Source: VRUE01 sp036276735 (GTDB lineage: Bacteria; Actinomycetota; Thermoleophilia; Solirubrobacterales; 70-9). From it: a stretch of 15,015 nt of DNA. Below, in pieces: positions 5,018 through 12,938 of the stretch. A program made the position numbers and the translations under genes. Under the pieces are notes generated by a model. That model saw nothing but the letters and a program-made list of their open reading frames with translations. It made no database searches and was not told the DNA's origin. The stretch covers positions 1 through 15,015 of the forward strand of contig DASUOH010000024.1 in the NCBI GenBank assembly GCA_036276735.1, written 5' to 3'. The first letter of the stretch is position 1. Each line of letters begins with the position of its first letter.

Positions 5018-6211
5018 ATGCGCTTCCTGGTCGCGGCCTTCGGCGACCCCGGCCATGTGTTTCCGGCGATCGCCCTCGGGCGGGCGCTGGCGCAGCGCGA
5101 TCACCAGGTCACGGTCGAGACCTGGGAGGAGCGGCGCGCGGCCGTCGAGGGCGCCGGGCTCGGCTTCGCCGCGGCCGAGGAATACCGGATGTTCCCGCCG
5201 CCCGACCCCGACTCGCCCGATGGGTCGCATGCAGCCGAGGCGGCGCGGGCGCTGCTGCCGCTCCTCGACGAGATGCGGCCGCACGCGGTGGTCAGCGACA
5301 TCCTGACCCTGGCGCCCGCGCTCGCCGCCGAGGCACGAGGCATCCCCCTCGGGACGCTGATCCCGCACATCTATCCGGTGGTCCCCCCCGGCCTGCCCTT
5401 CTTCGCGGTCGGGCTGCGACCGCCCCGCACCGCTGCCGGTCGGGCGGTCTGGCGTTTCGGCCAGCGGGCCCTCGAGGTCGGCCTGGAGCAGGGGCGCCGC
5501 GACCTCAACCGTCAGCGCGCGCGGCTCGGGCTGCCGCCCACCGAGCGCTTCCACGGCGGCATCAGCCCCGACCTGGCGCTGGTGGGGACGTTCCCGCAGC
5601 TGGAGTACCCGCGCCGCTGGCCGAACGGCGTCGAGATCACCGGCCCGATGACGTTCGAGACGCCCCACCCGGAGATCGAGCTGCCGCCCGGCGATGCCCC
5701 CCTTGTCCTGGTCGCACCGAGCACGGCGCACGACTCGGGCAACCACCTGGTACGCACGGCGCTTGCGGCGCTGGCGGACGAGCCGGTGCGGGTAGTGGCG
5801 ACGACGAACCGCGTCGTGCCGCAGAGCCCGATCGAGGTTCCGGCCAACGCCGTCCTCGTCGACTGGCTCAGCTACAGCCAACTGATGCCGGTCGCCTCGC
5901 TCGTCGTCTCCCACGGCGGACACGGGACCGTCTGCCGCGCCCTTGCCACCGGCACCCCGCTCCTCATCAGCCCCTTCATCGGCGACATGAGCGAGACCGC
6001 GATGCGCGTCTCCTGGGCCGGCGCGGGCCTCTCCTTGCCCTGGCGCCTCTGCCGGCGGGCGCCGCTGCGCTGGGCGGCACACCGTCTGCTGGGCGACGAC
6101 TCGTTTGCCGCCCGCGCCGCCGAGCTGGCCGCCTGGGCAAGGGAGAACGACGGTGCCCAGCGCGGTGCCGAGCTGGTCGAGCGGCTCGGAGTGCGCCGCG
6201 CTGTCGCCTGA
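5018..6211 (+). CDS. MGT-type glycosyltransferase (GT1-like, GT-B fold)
   Basis: A 397-residue protein with the two-domain GT-B layout of UDP-glycosyltransferases that decorate macrolides, lipids and other small molecules. The N-terminal domain opens with MRFLVAAFGDPGHVFPAIAL, the usual acceptor-side start with GHVxPxxAL. The C-terminal domain carries the donor signature: VDWLSYSQLMPVASLVVSHG at 281-300, then GHGTVCRALATGTPLL, with HGGHGT at 299-304. Where most relatives have GDQxxNAxRV this one has GDMSETAMRV (322-331), so the residue that normally contacts the donor sugar differs. It starts at the base after the SDR stop codon and has no separate promoter. The partner SDR suggests a joint pathway that reduces and glycosylates a small molecule or lipid; this is inference. 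Confidence 0.85.
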   Translation: MRFLVAAFGDPGHVFPAIALGRALAQRDHQVTVETWEERRAAVEGAGLGFAAAEEYRMFPPPDPDSPDGSHAAEAARALLPLLDEMRPHAVVSDILTLAPALAAEARGIPLGTLIPHIYPVVPPGLPFFAVGLRPPRTAAGRAVWRFGQRALEVGLEQGRRDLNRQRARLGLPPTERFHGGISPDLALVGTFPQLEYPRRWPNGVEITGPMTFETPHPEIELPPGDAPLVLVAPSTAHDSGNHLVRTALAALADEPVRVVATTNRVVPQSPIEVPANAVLVDWLSYSQLMPVASLVVSHGGHGTVCRALATGTPLLISPFIGDMSETAMRVSWAGAGLSLPWRLCRRAPLRWAAHRLLGDDSFAARAAELAAWARENDGAQRGAELVERLGVRRAVA

Positions 6212-6221
6212 GCGGAGTGAG

Positions 6222-6294
6222 CTCCGGGGGTGGGACTCGAACCCACAACAACTCGGTTAACAGCCGAGTGCTCTACCGATTGAGCTACCCCGGA
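6222..6294 (-). tRNA. tRNA-Asn (GTT anticodon)
   Basis: Read on the minus strand from 6294, a 73-nt cloverleaf: acceptor TCCGGGG with CCCCGGA, D-arm GCTC..GAGC, anticodon stem CTCGG/CCGAG with loop CTGTTAA (anticodon GTT), T-arm GTGGGTTCGAGTCCCAC and discriminator G. CCA is not encoded. It lies 36 bp downstream of dnaG on the same strand and could be read from the same transcript. It lies just beyond the convergent glycosyltransferase stop codon. No island is attached to it. Confidence 0.95.
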
Positions 6295-6330
6295 ATGCCG
6301 GACCAGAATGTACCGGCTAGATGACGACGC

Positions 6331-8109
6331 TTAGCCGCCGACGCGCTCGGCGTGAGCGATGCGCTGCACCAGCGCCGCCCGCTCGCGGCTCAGCTCGCGG
6401 CGCCGCTCGTATTCCTCAGCCTTGCCGGCGGCGGCAATCTCGTCCTCGAGGCGACGTTGCTCGAGCTGCAGGTAGTTGAGCTCCATCGCTTCCGGCGAGG
6501 CCGGCTCGTCGTTGGCGAGGATCACCAGTTCGGAGATGAGGCTGGCCAGCTCGTCGTCGTCGCGCGGCAGGTCCGACGCCGGATCGTCGAGGCGCTCGCC
6601 CAGCCACGCGGCGGCGCGAGCGCCGCTCGCCGAGAGGTGGCCGTCGCCGAGCCGCCCCAGGTAAGCACGGCCTTCCTCGGGAAGGGCGATGCACATCGCC
6701 AGCAAGGCCCGCTCGCGACGCTCTCGCGAGGTCAGCTCGGCGCTGCGAGGAGCGGGGGCGGGCGCGGCGTTGCCACGCGGCCGCGGCGACGCCCCTCCCC
6801 CGGTCGCCGGCTGCGCCACGGTCACCCGGCCCATGACCAGAGCCGGATCGAGGTCGAGGCGCTCGGCGACCCGTCCGACCAGGTCTTCGCGGCTCGCCGT
6901 CTCGCCGAGCCCGGCGAGGACCGGCGCGACCTCCGCCAGCGCCCGGTCGCGCTCGGTCGGCGAGGAGGTGTCGGTGCGGTCGAGGACGAGGCCGACCTGG
7001 AAGGCGGCCAAATCCACCGCCCCGTCGACCAGTGCTCGGAAGCGGTCGGCGCCCCCTTCCTCCCCGATCATCTCGGCCGGATCCTCGCCGGGCGGCATCG
7101 CCGCGACCCGCAGCCGCACCCGGCGGCCGGCAGCGACCCGCTGCGCCCGCAACATCGCCTCCTGTCCCGCGGAGTCGGCGTCGAGGGCCAGCACCACCTC
7201 GTCGACCATTCCCGACAGGGTGGCGACCTGCTCCTCGGTGATCGCCGTCCCCATCACGCCGACCGCCTCCGCAACGCCGGCCTGGTGCAGAGCCAGGACG
7301 TCGGTGTAGCCCTCGACCACGACGGCGCGGCCCGTCTTGGCGATCGCCTCCTTGCCGAGATCGACGCCGTAGAGGATCTGGCTCTTGTGAAAGAAGTCGG
7401 TCTCGGCGGTGTTGACGTACTTGGCGCCCTGGTCTGGGCGCATCGCGCGGCCGCCAAAGCCGAGCGTCCTGCCCCGCCGGTCGCGGATCGGAAAGATGAT
7501 CCGGGAGCGGAAGCGGTCGTAGTCCCCACCCCCGCGTCCCTTCTGGACGAGCCCCACCGCCCGCATCTCGTCGACCTTGAAGCCGGCACGCTGGCCGCGC
7601 ATCAGCACCTGGTCCCAGGCGCTTGGCGCGTAGCCGACGCCGAAAGCGCGCAGGACGTCCTCGCGGAGACCGCGGCCGGCGAGATACTCGCGGGCCTTGC
7701 CGGCCTCCTCGGAATCCCAGAGGTAGCTGGCGTAGAAGGTCGCGGTGCGATCGAGCAGCTCCCCCAGTCGCTGCCGCTGCCGACGGCGCGCCTCGACGCG
7801 CGGATCCTCCTGCTCGCGTTTGACCTCGACGCCGTAGCGGTCGGCAAGCAGCTCGACCGCCTCGGTGAAGCCGAGACCCTCCTTTTCCTCGACGAACTTG
7901 ATCGTGTCGCCCCCGACCCCGCAGCCAAAGCAGTGGTAGAGCTTCTCCTGCGCGTTGACCGAGAAGGACGGGGTGCGCTCCTCGTGGAACGGGCAGAGGC
8001 CGACCCAGCGCGCCCCCTGGCGCCGCAGGTCGGTGTGGGCCGAGACGACCTCGACGATGTCGGCGGCCTGCCTGACCTGCTCGAGGCTCTCGTCGGAGAT
8101 CAACGCCAT
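6331..8109 (-). CDS. dnaG: DNA primase DnaG
   Basis: DnaG makes the RNA primers for chromosome replication. The 592-residue protein shows the standard domain order. The N-terminal CHC2 zinc-binding domain has Cys39, His42, Cys60 and Cys63 (LCPFHEERTPSF, HCFGCG). The catalytic core contains RIIFPIRDRRGRTLGFGGRA (203-222). The TOPRIM fold follows, with VVVEGYTDVLALHQAG (263-278, Glu266) and ALDADSAGQEA (308-318) supplying the metal-binding acidic residues. The C-terminal part (about 455-592) is a helical helicase-binding-type domain, preceded by a Pro/Ala/Gly-rich linker. Length is normal for the family. The ATG at 8109 has no strong ribosome binding site and follows dgt by 41 bp. A 600-residue frame on the other strand is a shadow. 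Confidence 0.97.
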   Translation of the reverse strand: MALISDESLEQVRQAADIVEVVSAHTDLRRQGARWVGLCPFHEERTPSFSVNAQEKLYHCFGCGVGGDTIKFVEEKEGLGFTEAVELLADRYGVEVKREQEDPRVEARRRQRQRLGELLDRTATFYASYLWDSEEAGKAREYLAGRGLREDVLRAFGVGYAPSAWDQVLMRGQRAGFKVDEMRAVGLVQKGRGGGDYDRFRSRIIFPIRDRRGRTLGFGGRAMRPDQGAKYVNTAETDFFHKSQILYGVDLGKEAIAKTGRAVVVEGYTDVLALHQAGVAEAVGVMGTAITEEQVATLSGMVDEVVLALDADSAGQEAMLRAQRVAAGRRVRLRVAAMPPGEDPAEMIGEEGGADRFRALVDGAVDLAAFQVGLVLDRTDTSSPTERDRALAEVAPVLAGLGETASREDLVGRVAERLDLDPALVMGRVTVAQPATGGGASPRPRGNAAPAPAPRSAELTSRERRERALLAMCIALPEEGRAYLGRLGDGHLSASGARAAAWLGERLDDPASDLPRDDDELASLISELVILANDEPASPEAMELNYLQLEQRRLEDEIAAAGKAEEYERRRELSRERAALVQRIAHAERVGG

Positions 8110-8150
8110 CGGGCAATCATCACACGAGGGCGCGCCGGGGGACCGAGGTG

Positions 8151-9161
8151 CTAGAAGCGCGTCGCCTCAGGCAAAGTCAATGCCGCGAAGCGGGCGATGC
8201 AGAACCGATCGGTCATCCCGGCGAGGTAGTCCGTTACCCGCTGCAGCTCGTCGGCGCCCGGCTCACTCTCCGGCACCTCCTCGAGGTGCTCCATGTAGTG
8301 GTCGAAGAGGCCGCGCAGCGCCCGGGTCGCCCGCTCGTGCTCGGCCCGCGCCGCCTCGCCGAGGTAGACGCGGTCGAACATGAACTTGCGCAGTCGCAGC
8401 ATCGCGCCTCCCACGGCCTCGCTCTGGACGATGTCGCCGGCCTCCGCGGAGCGCTCGACGATGTCGGCGACCAGCGTGTCGATCCGCTTGGCGCCGGTCG
8501 GCCCGAGCAGCTCGATCTCTTCGACCGGAAGGTCCTCGGGACGGAGGATGCCGGCCCTCAGAGCGTCGTCGATGTCGTGGTTGATGTAGGCGACGCGGTC
8601 GACCAGCTTGACGATCCTGCCCTCGAGCGTCGCCGGCTTCTCCGAGCCGGTGTGCCTGAGGATGCCGTCGCGGACCTGCTCGGTCAGGTTGAGCCCCTGG
8701 CCGTCGCGCTCGAGGACCTCGACGACCCGCAGCGAGTGGACGTTGTGCTTGAAGCCTTCACGACCCCCCTCGCGCAGCGCCGCGTCAAGCGCCTCCTCGC
8801 CGATGTGGCCGAAGGGCGGATGCCCGAGGTCGTGGCCGAGCCCGATCGCCTCGGTCAGGTCCTCGTTGAGGCCGAGCGCCCGCGCGACCGTGCGAGCGAT
8901 CCCGCACGCCTCGAGGGTGTGGGTCAACCGAGTCCGGTAGTGGTCGCCCTCCGGCGCGATGAAGACCTGCGTCTTGTGCTTGAGGCGACGGAACGCCTTC
9001 GAGTGGACGATCCGGTCGCGATCTCGCTGAAACGGCGTGCGGACCGGGCTGTCGGGCTCCTCGGCGCGGCGCCGCGCCGGGTAGGAGGAAGTCGCCAGCT
9101 CGGAGAGGTACTCGCCCTCCCAGGCGCGGACGCGTTCCTCGAGACTGGCGGCGATCGGCAC
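8151..9161 (-). CDS. dgt: dGTPase-like dNTP triphosphohydrolase (HD domain)
   Basis: The 336-residue product belongs to the Dgt/deoxyguanosinetriphosphate triphosphohydrolase-like family, which converts dNTPs to deoxynucleosides and triphosphate and so controls the nucleotide pool. The N-terminal motif RTPFQRDRDRIVHSKAFRRL (41-60) and KHKTQVF are typical. The HD metal site is complete: His81 (LTHTLEA), His110-Asp111 (GLGHDLGHPPFGHIGE) and Asp187/Asp196 around DRVAYINHDIDDA (187-199). The length is that of the shorter, Gram-positive-type members. The start is GTG, 9 bp after the recO stop, and dnaG follows. Its place between recO and dnaG fits a role in replication and repair. Exact substrate preference cannot be read from sequence. 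Confidence 0.93.
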   Translation of the reverse strand: MPIAASLEERVRAWEGEYLSELATSSYPARRRAEEPDSPVRTPFQRDRDRIVHSKAFRRLKHKTQVFIAPEGDHYRTRLTHTLEACGIARTVARALGLNEDLTEAIGLGHDLGHPPFGHIGEEALDAALREGGREGFKHNVHSLRVVEVLERDGQGLNLTEQVRDGILRHTGSEKPATLEGRIVKLVDRVAYINHDIDDALRAGILRPEDLPVEEIELLGPTGAKRIDTLVADIVERSAEAGDIVQSEAVGGAMLRLRKFMFDRVYLGEAARAEHERATRALRGLFDHYMEHLEEVPESEPGADELQRVTDYLAGMTDRFCIARFAALTLPEATRF

Positions 9162-9170
9162 GGTCCGATC

Positions 9171-9893
9171 CTAGGCGGCGGCGCGCAGCTGGACGTGCGC
9201 ATGGTGCTCCAGCGTCTCGCCGATCGCACGCTCCGCCTGGCGCAGCGCCGCCTCCTCGGCGGCCGGACCCTCGGCGAGCGGGCTGCCGATCGCCTCGACC
9301 ATGAAGCGGTGCGCCGCCTCTGAAAGCGGGAACGATCCCGCCTGGCAGGCGGCGCAGACGACGCCACCCGCGGCGCCCGAGAAGCCGACCAGGTGGTCGG
9401 CTTCGCCGCAGCGCGCGCAAGATGCCAGCTCCGGAGCGAAGCCGGCCGCCAACGCCAACTTGAGGCGAAACGAGAGCGCCGTCTCCAGGCCCCCCGCACT
9501 CGCGGCCGGGTCGTCGAGCAGCGACAGGTAGCGGCAGAGCAGGTTGTAGGCGGGCAGGTTCGGCTCGGCGGAGTCGAGCAGCCGCAGCACCGCATCGCAG
9601 GCCCTGGCGCCGGCGCCGAGGCCCGCGGCCGAGGAGCGCAGGCGGGGATAGCCGTCGACGGTATTGACCTGGGTGACGGTGAGCAGCTCGCCGCGTCCTT
9701 CGTGGAGGACGAGGTCGAGCCGGAAGAAGGGCTCCAACCGCCCGCCGAAGCGCGAGCGGGGCCGCCGCGCGCCCTTGGCGATAGCCCCGATCCGGCCCAG
9801 CTTCGCCGAGTAGAGATGGAGGATGCGGTCCGCCTCGCCGTAGCGGATGCTGCGCAGGACGACCGCCTCGGTCTTGAGAGTGGTGCCAGCCAC
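9171..9893 (-). CDS. recO: DNA repair protein RecO
   Basis: RecO works with RecR and RecF to load RecA on gapped DNA and to anneal single strands. The 240-residue protein begins with the OB-fold typical of the family: TEAVVLRSIRYGEADRILHL (8-27), then AKGARRPRSRFGGRLEPF, where the basic residues contact DNA. A helical part follows, then the zinc-finger Cys159-x2-Cys162 (CARCG) and Cys180-x2-Cys183 (CAAC). The start is GTG at 9893 without a clear ribosome binding site, 45 bp after mutM. The next gene, dgt, starts 9 bp after its stop, so they are probably one transcript. Length agrees with other RecO proteins. Confidence 0.93.
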   Translation of the reverse strand: MAGTTLKTEAVVLRSIRYGEADRILHLYSAKLGRIGAIAKGARRPRSRFGGRLEPFFRLDLVLHEGRGELLTVTQVNTVDGYPRLRSSAAGLGAGARACDAVLRLLDSAEPNLPAYNLLCRYLSLLDDPAASAGGLETALSFRLKLALAAGFAPELASCARCGEADHLVGFSGAAGGVVCAACQAGSFPLSEAAHRFMVEAIGSPLAEGPAAEEAALRQAERAIGETLEHHAHVQLRAAA

Positions 9894-9938
9894 GACCGAT
9901 CAACGGTGGCGGTCAGACCGGACGGCAAGGCGGGCCCG

Positions 9939-10841
9939 CTACCCGGTGCGCCTTCTGCGCGGACGGCGGCGCAGCCGCACCTGGCAGCCGGGGCAGTAAT
10001 AGGTGGAGCGCCCGGCGACGACGATGCGCTGGACAGTGCCGTCGCAGCGGACGCAGTCCTCGCTGGCGCGCGTGTGGACGAGGAACTTCTCCTGCATGCG
10101 ACCGCGCTCACCGCGGCCGTCGCGGTAGTCGTCGATCGAGGCACCGCCGCCCTCGATGCCGGCCTCGAGCGCCGCGACGATCCCGTCGCGCAACGCGGCG
10201 TGGTGCTCCGGACGCATCGAGCCGACCGGCGAGAGCGGGTGCAGCCGCGCCCGGAAGAGCGCCTCGTCGGCGTAGATGTTGCCGACCCCCGCGATGCCCG
10301 ACTGGTCGAGCAGGAAGGACTTCAGCGGCGCCGTCCGCCCGGCGGCGATCTCGCCCAGCGCCTCCGGGGTGAACTCCGCCGAGAGCGGCTCGACGCCGAG
10401 CCGCGCGAAGCGCTCGCCGAGCGCAGCGTCGTCGATCAGGAACGCCTCGCCGAAGCGGCGGGGGTCGGTGAACCACAGCTCGCGGCCGTCATCGAGGAAG
10501 AAGCGGGCCCGCAGATGCCGCTCCGAGGTCGAGCGCTCGCCCTCGTAGAGCCGCCGTCCCTCGGAGGGATCGAGCGCCTCGTCATCCTCGACGAGGACGA
10601 GGTTGCCGGTCATCCGCAGGTGCATGACCAGCGTCTGCCCACCGTCGAGTCCCAGCAGCAGGTACTTGCCGCGCCGGCCGAGTCCCTCGATCGTGCGGTC
10701 GGCCACCGCCGCTTCCAGCTCCCCCGGCGGGGTCGGCCGGGACCAGCGCGCGTCTCCGACCTCGAGCCGCTTGATCCGGCGTTCTTCGATCTCGGGCTCG
10801 AGCTGGCGGCAGACCGTCTCGACCTCGGGCAGCTCGGGCAC
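9939..10841 (-). CDS. mutM: Formamidopyrimidine-DNA glycosylase (Fpg/MutM)
   Basis: MutM removes oxidised purines such as 8-oxoguanine from DNA and cuts the resulting abasic site. The 300-residue protein starts MPELPEVETV, so after Met removal Pro2 is the Schiff-base nucleophile and Glu3 the acid. Lys59 (RRGKYLLL), the HLRMTGN segment, LDQSGIAGVGNIYADEALFR and the C-terminal zinc finger with Cys263, Cys266, Cys283 and Cys286 are all present. A short Arg-rich tail extends past the finger. The start is GTG. A TAGAAC 7 bp upstream (10854-10849) could serve as a -10 for a leaderless transcript, and a long hairpin lies between it and xerD, so this gene may have its own promoter. Gap to recO is 45 bp. 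Confidence 0.96.
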   Translation of the reverse strand: MPELPEVETVCRQLEPEIEERRIKRLEVGDARWSRPTPPGELEAAVADRTIEGLGRRGKYLLLGLDGGQTLVMHLRMTGNLVLVEDDEALDPSEGRRLYEGERSTSERHLRARFFLDDGRELWFTDPRRFGEAFLIDDAALGERFARLGVEPLSAEFTPEALGEIAAGRTAPLKSFLLDQSGIAGVGNIYADEALFRARLHPLSPVGSMRPEHHAALRDGIVAALEAGIEGGGASIDDYRDGRGERGRMQEKFLVHTRASEDCVRCDGTVQRIVVAGRSTYYCPGCQVRLRRRPRRRRTG

Positions 10842-10862
10842 ACCCTCGGTTCTATCAGCCGT

Positions 10863-10901
10863 GTGGCGCGAAACCGTTCATATGGATCGGTTTTGCGCCA
10901 C
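10863..10901 (-). terminator. Long hairpin between xerD and mutM, candidate terminator or processing site
   Basis: GTGGCGCGAAACCG at 10863-10876 and CGGTTTTGCGCCAC at 10888-10901 form 14-bp arms around an 11-nt loop. Thirteen pairs are Watson-Crick. The remaining pair is G-U if read on the plus strand and A-C in the minus transcript. It begins two bases after the xerD stop codon. There is no U-tract, so it is not a classical intrinsic terminator; it could attenuate, protect the transcript 3' end or be a repeat element. Confidence 0.45.
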
Positions 10902-10903
10902 GC

Positions 10904-11866
10904 TCAACCCGTGGCCCGGGGGTGCGCCTTGAAGTAGACGTCCTTGAGCCGCTCACCCGAGAGGTGCGTGTACAGCTGGGTGGTCGAGACGTCGGCGTGG
11001 CCGAGCATCTCCTGCACGGCTCGCAGGTCGCAGCCGCCCGAGAGCAGGTGAGTGGCGAAGCTGTGGCGCAAGGTATGGGGGCTCATTCGGCCACCAAGCC
11101 CAGCGGTCCGGGCGTGGCGCTGGACGATCTTGTAAAGACCCTGGCGGGTTAGCGGCCCGCCACGGAAGTTGACGAAGAGCTTCGCCTCATGGCGGTCGCC
11201 GACCAGCTTCGGTCGGCCGCTGCGCAGATACACCGAGATCGCCGCGATCGCCTGGCGGCCGAGCGGCACGAGGCGCTCCTTTGACCCCTTGCCGCGGGCG
11301 TGTAGGAAGCCCTCCCGCATGTCGATGTCGCCAAGCTCCAGCCCGATCGTCTCCGATGCCCGCAGCCCGCACCCGTACATCACCTCGAGCAGGGCGCGGT
11401 CGCGCAACGTCGTCGACTCACTGCCGCGCGGCGCCGCCAGCAGCTTCTGCACCTCGGCGTAGTTGAGGACCTGCGGCAGCTTCTTGGCGCGGCGCGGCGC
11501 GCTCAGGGCCGCAGTCGGGTCGTCGCCGATCAGCTCGTCGCGGCGCAGGTGCTTGTAGAAGGAACGCAGGCAGGCCGTCTTGCGGTGGATCGTCGCCGCC
11601 GAGCAGGCTGGCCGTCCATTGCCAGTCGCCAGGTCGGCGAGGAAGTCGCCGATGTCGGCGGGCCGGGCCGCCAGCGCATCGATCTTCTGTTTGGCGAGGA
11701 ACTCACCGAACTGGAACAGGTCGGTGCGGTACGCGTTCAACGTGTTGCGCGAGAGGCCGCGCTCCAGCTCCAGGTAGGAGAGGAAGTCCAGCACGAGCCC
11801 CTCGAAGCGGGGGTCGCATCGACGGTCCGCCGAAGCGACGGAGGGCGGCTTGACCGCGGTTGCCAT
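10904..11866 (-). CDS. xerD: Tyrosine recombinase XerD (chromosome dimer resolution)
   Basis: XerD acts with XerC at the dif site to resolve chromosome dimers before division. The 320-residue protein has the N-terminal core-binding domain (about 20-110, FLSYLELERGLSRNTLNAYR) and a catalytic domain with all key residues: Arg169 (YGCGLRASE), Lys193 (GKGSKERLVPLG), His264 and Arg267 (PHTLRHSFATHLL), His290 and Tyr299 (GHADVSTTQLYTH). The HLLSGGCDLRAVQEMLGHAD segment fits XerD better than phage integrases, and there is no arm-binding domain. It is unrelated to the island integrase at 1334-2488 except by superfamily. It follows the DUF3866 gene by 25 bp and is followed by a hairpin. XerC versus XerD is judged from pattern only. 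Confidence 0.93.
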   Translation of the reverse strand: MATAVKPPSVASADRRCDPRFEGLVLDFLSYLELERGLSRNTLNAYRTDLFQFGEFLAKQKIDALAARPADIGDFLADLATGNGRPACSAATIHRKTACLRSFYKHLRRDELIGDDPTAALSAPRRAKKLPQVLNYAEVQKLLAAPRGSESTTLRDRALLEVMYGCGLRASETIGLELGDIDMREGFLHARGKGSKERLVPLGRQAIAAISVYLRSGRPKLVGDRHEAKLFVNFRGGPLTRQGLYKIVQRHARTAGLGGRMSPHTLRHSFATHLLSGGCDLRAVQEMLGHADVSTTQLYTHLSGERLKDVYFKAHPRATG

Positions 11867-11891
11867 GGCGGCTGGTTCTCGCGCGGCGCCG

Positions 11892-12938
11892 TCATCCCTT
11901 GCCGCGCAAGGCGGCGCCCGCGGCGAGCGGCGCGGCGAAGAAGAGCGGATCCTCCTCGAAGCCGCGCCCCATCGTGCGGGCCGGAAGGCCGGCGGCGGCG
12001 TATCCCTCTAGATCGGCGGGCGCCTCGCGGAGTCGGTGGGGTTGCCCGCTCGTCTCCCTCAGGCGGCCGGCAGCCTCCGCCTCGCCGGTGGGCACGACAA
12101 CCTCAATCGGCGCCAGCAGCATCTCCAGGACCGTCAGCGTGTGGTGGCTGACCGGACGGTGCCGCTCGCGCGGATCGGCCGCGGAGAGGCGGGGCGAGAT
12201 GATCGTCGGCAGGCCGAGCGCCAGCGCGGCGTGAGCGGCGTCGAGCGCTGCCATCCCGCCATGCCCCAGCCGCGTCTCCGAGCCGATGATCCCCGGCCCA
12301 GGACCGACCAGGGCCACGTCCCAGCCCAGCGCCACGGCCGCCGCGTCCAAGGCTCCGGCAAAGGAGAGCGCCTCGTGCTCACCACCGTAGGCGGGCGCGG
12401 CCGTGACGTGGCCGCACAGCAGCCCCCGCTCGCGCAGCGTCTCGACGTCGCGCGAGAGCGAGCCCGGCAGCGCGCCGCCGCCGCCCTGCACGTAGCCGAC
12501 CTTCGCCCCCGGCAGCGCCCGCCCCGCAGCCCACGCCGCCGGCGCCAGGTGGCCGTGCAGCGGCAGGACGAGGACGCGCATCGACGCCCCGCTCCCTTCC
12601 GGTGCGACTTTTGCTCGCATACCGGTCATTTCTCGCACCGGAAGCTCGACCGGCTCGACCGCGTGCTGCAACGAGCTGTAGTTGAGCTTCATCACGTGCC
12701 GGCCCTCGACGCCCCGACCCCCGATTCCGCGGGTCAGGTTGACGTGGACGACGTCGAAGCCGCCCGAGCCGAGGCCAAGGTCGAGCGCGGCGACGTTGAC
12801 GACAACCTCGTCGCCCTCCCGCATCTCGCCGAGCAGGCCGGTGTCGGCCCAGGCCGGCCGCCTCTTCCCCGCCACCTCGACGGTGAGGGGCTCCTTCGCG
12901 ACGACGACGCCGCGCCGCAGCGCCAGGCGCCCACTCAC
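11892..12938 (-). CDS. DUF3866 family protein, unknown function
   Basis: The 348-residue product matches my recollection of DUF3866, a family found in actinobacteria and other Gram-positives with no established role. Visible are a beta-rich start (LALRRGVVVAKEPLTVEV, then GDEVVVNVAALDLGLGSGGF), VHVNLTRGIGGRGVEGRHVM, and VMKLNYSSLQHAVEPVE (82-98). There is no signal peptide or membrane segment, so it is probably cytoplasmic. Several Gly-rich loops (VGPGPGIIGSETRLGHGGM) and clustered His (GHLAP, HRPVSHH) could bind a ligand or metal, but that is a guess. The GTG start overlaps the M20 peptidase stop as GTGA, so the two are coupled. xerD follows after 25 bp. Confidence 0.8.
   Translation of the reverse strand: MSGRLALRRGVVVAKEPLTVEVAGKRRPAWADTGLLGEMREGDEVVVNVAALDLGLGSGGFDVVHVNLTRGIGGRGVEGRHVMKLNYSSLQHAVEPVELPVREMTGMRAKVAPEGSGASMRVLVLPLHGHLAPAAWAAGRALPGAKVGYVQGGGGALPGSLSRDVETLRERGLLCGHVTAAPAYGGEHEALSFAGALDAAAVALGWDVALVGPGPGIIGSETRLGHGGMAALDAAHAALALGLPTIISPRLSAADPRERHRPVSHHTLTVLEMLLAPIEVVVPTGEAEAAGRLRETSGQPHRLREAPADLEGYAAAGLPARTMGRGFEEDPLFFAAPLAAGAALRGKG

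Noticed and set aside
4142..6082. A 646-codon minus-strand frame opposite the SDR and glycosyltransferase genes
   Set aside because: It crosses two well-supported genes and has no recognisable motif; it is the mirror of the plus-strand codons.
6352..8154. A 600-codon open frame on the plus strand opposite dnaG
   Set aside because: Its translation is low-complexity (Arg, Ala, Gly and Asp-rich) with no domain, while the minus strand encodes a complete DnaG with all catalytic motifs. Long antisense frames are expected when the third codon position is almost always G or C.
10863..10901. A dif site next to xerD
   Set aside because: The hairpin is a long symmetric inverted repeat and lacks the two 11-bp Xer arms with a TTATGTTAA-like half around a 6-bp centre.
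9393..10937. A 514-codon plus-strand frame across recO and mutM
   Set aside because: Both minus-strand genes have complete zinc-finger and catalytic motifs; the antisense frame has none.
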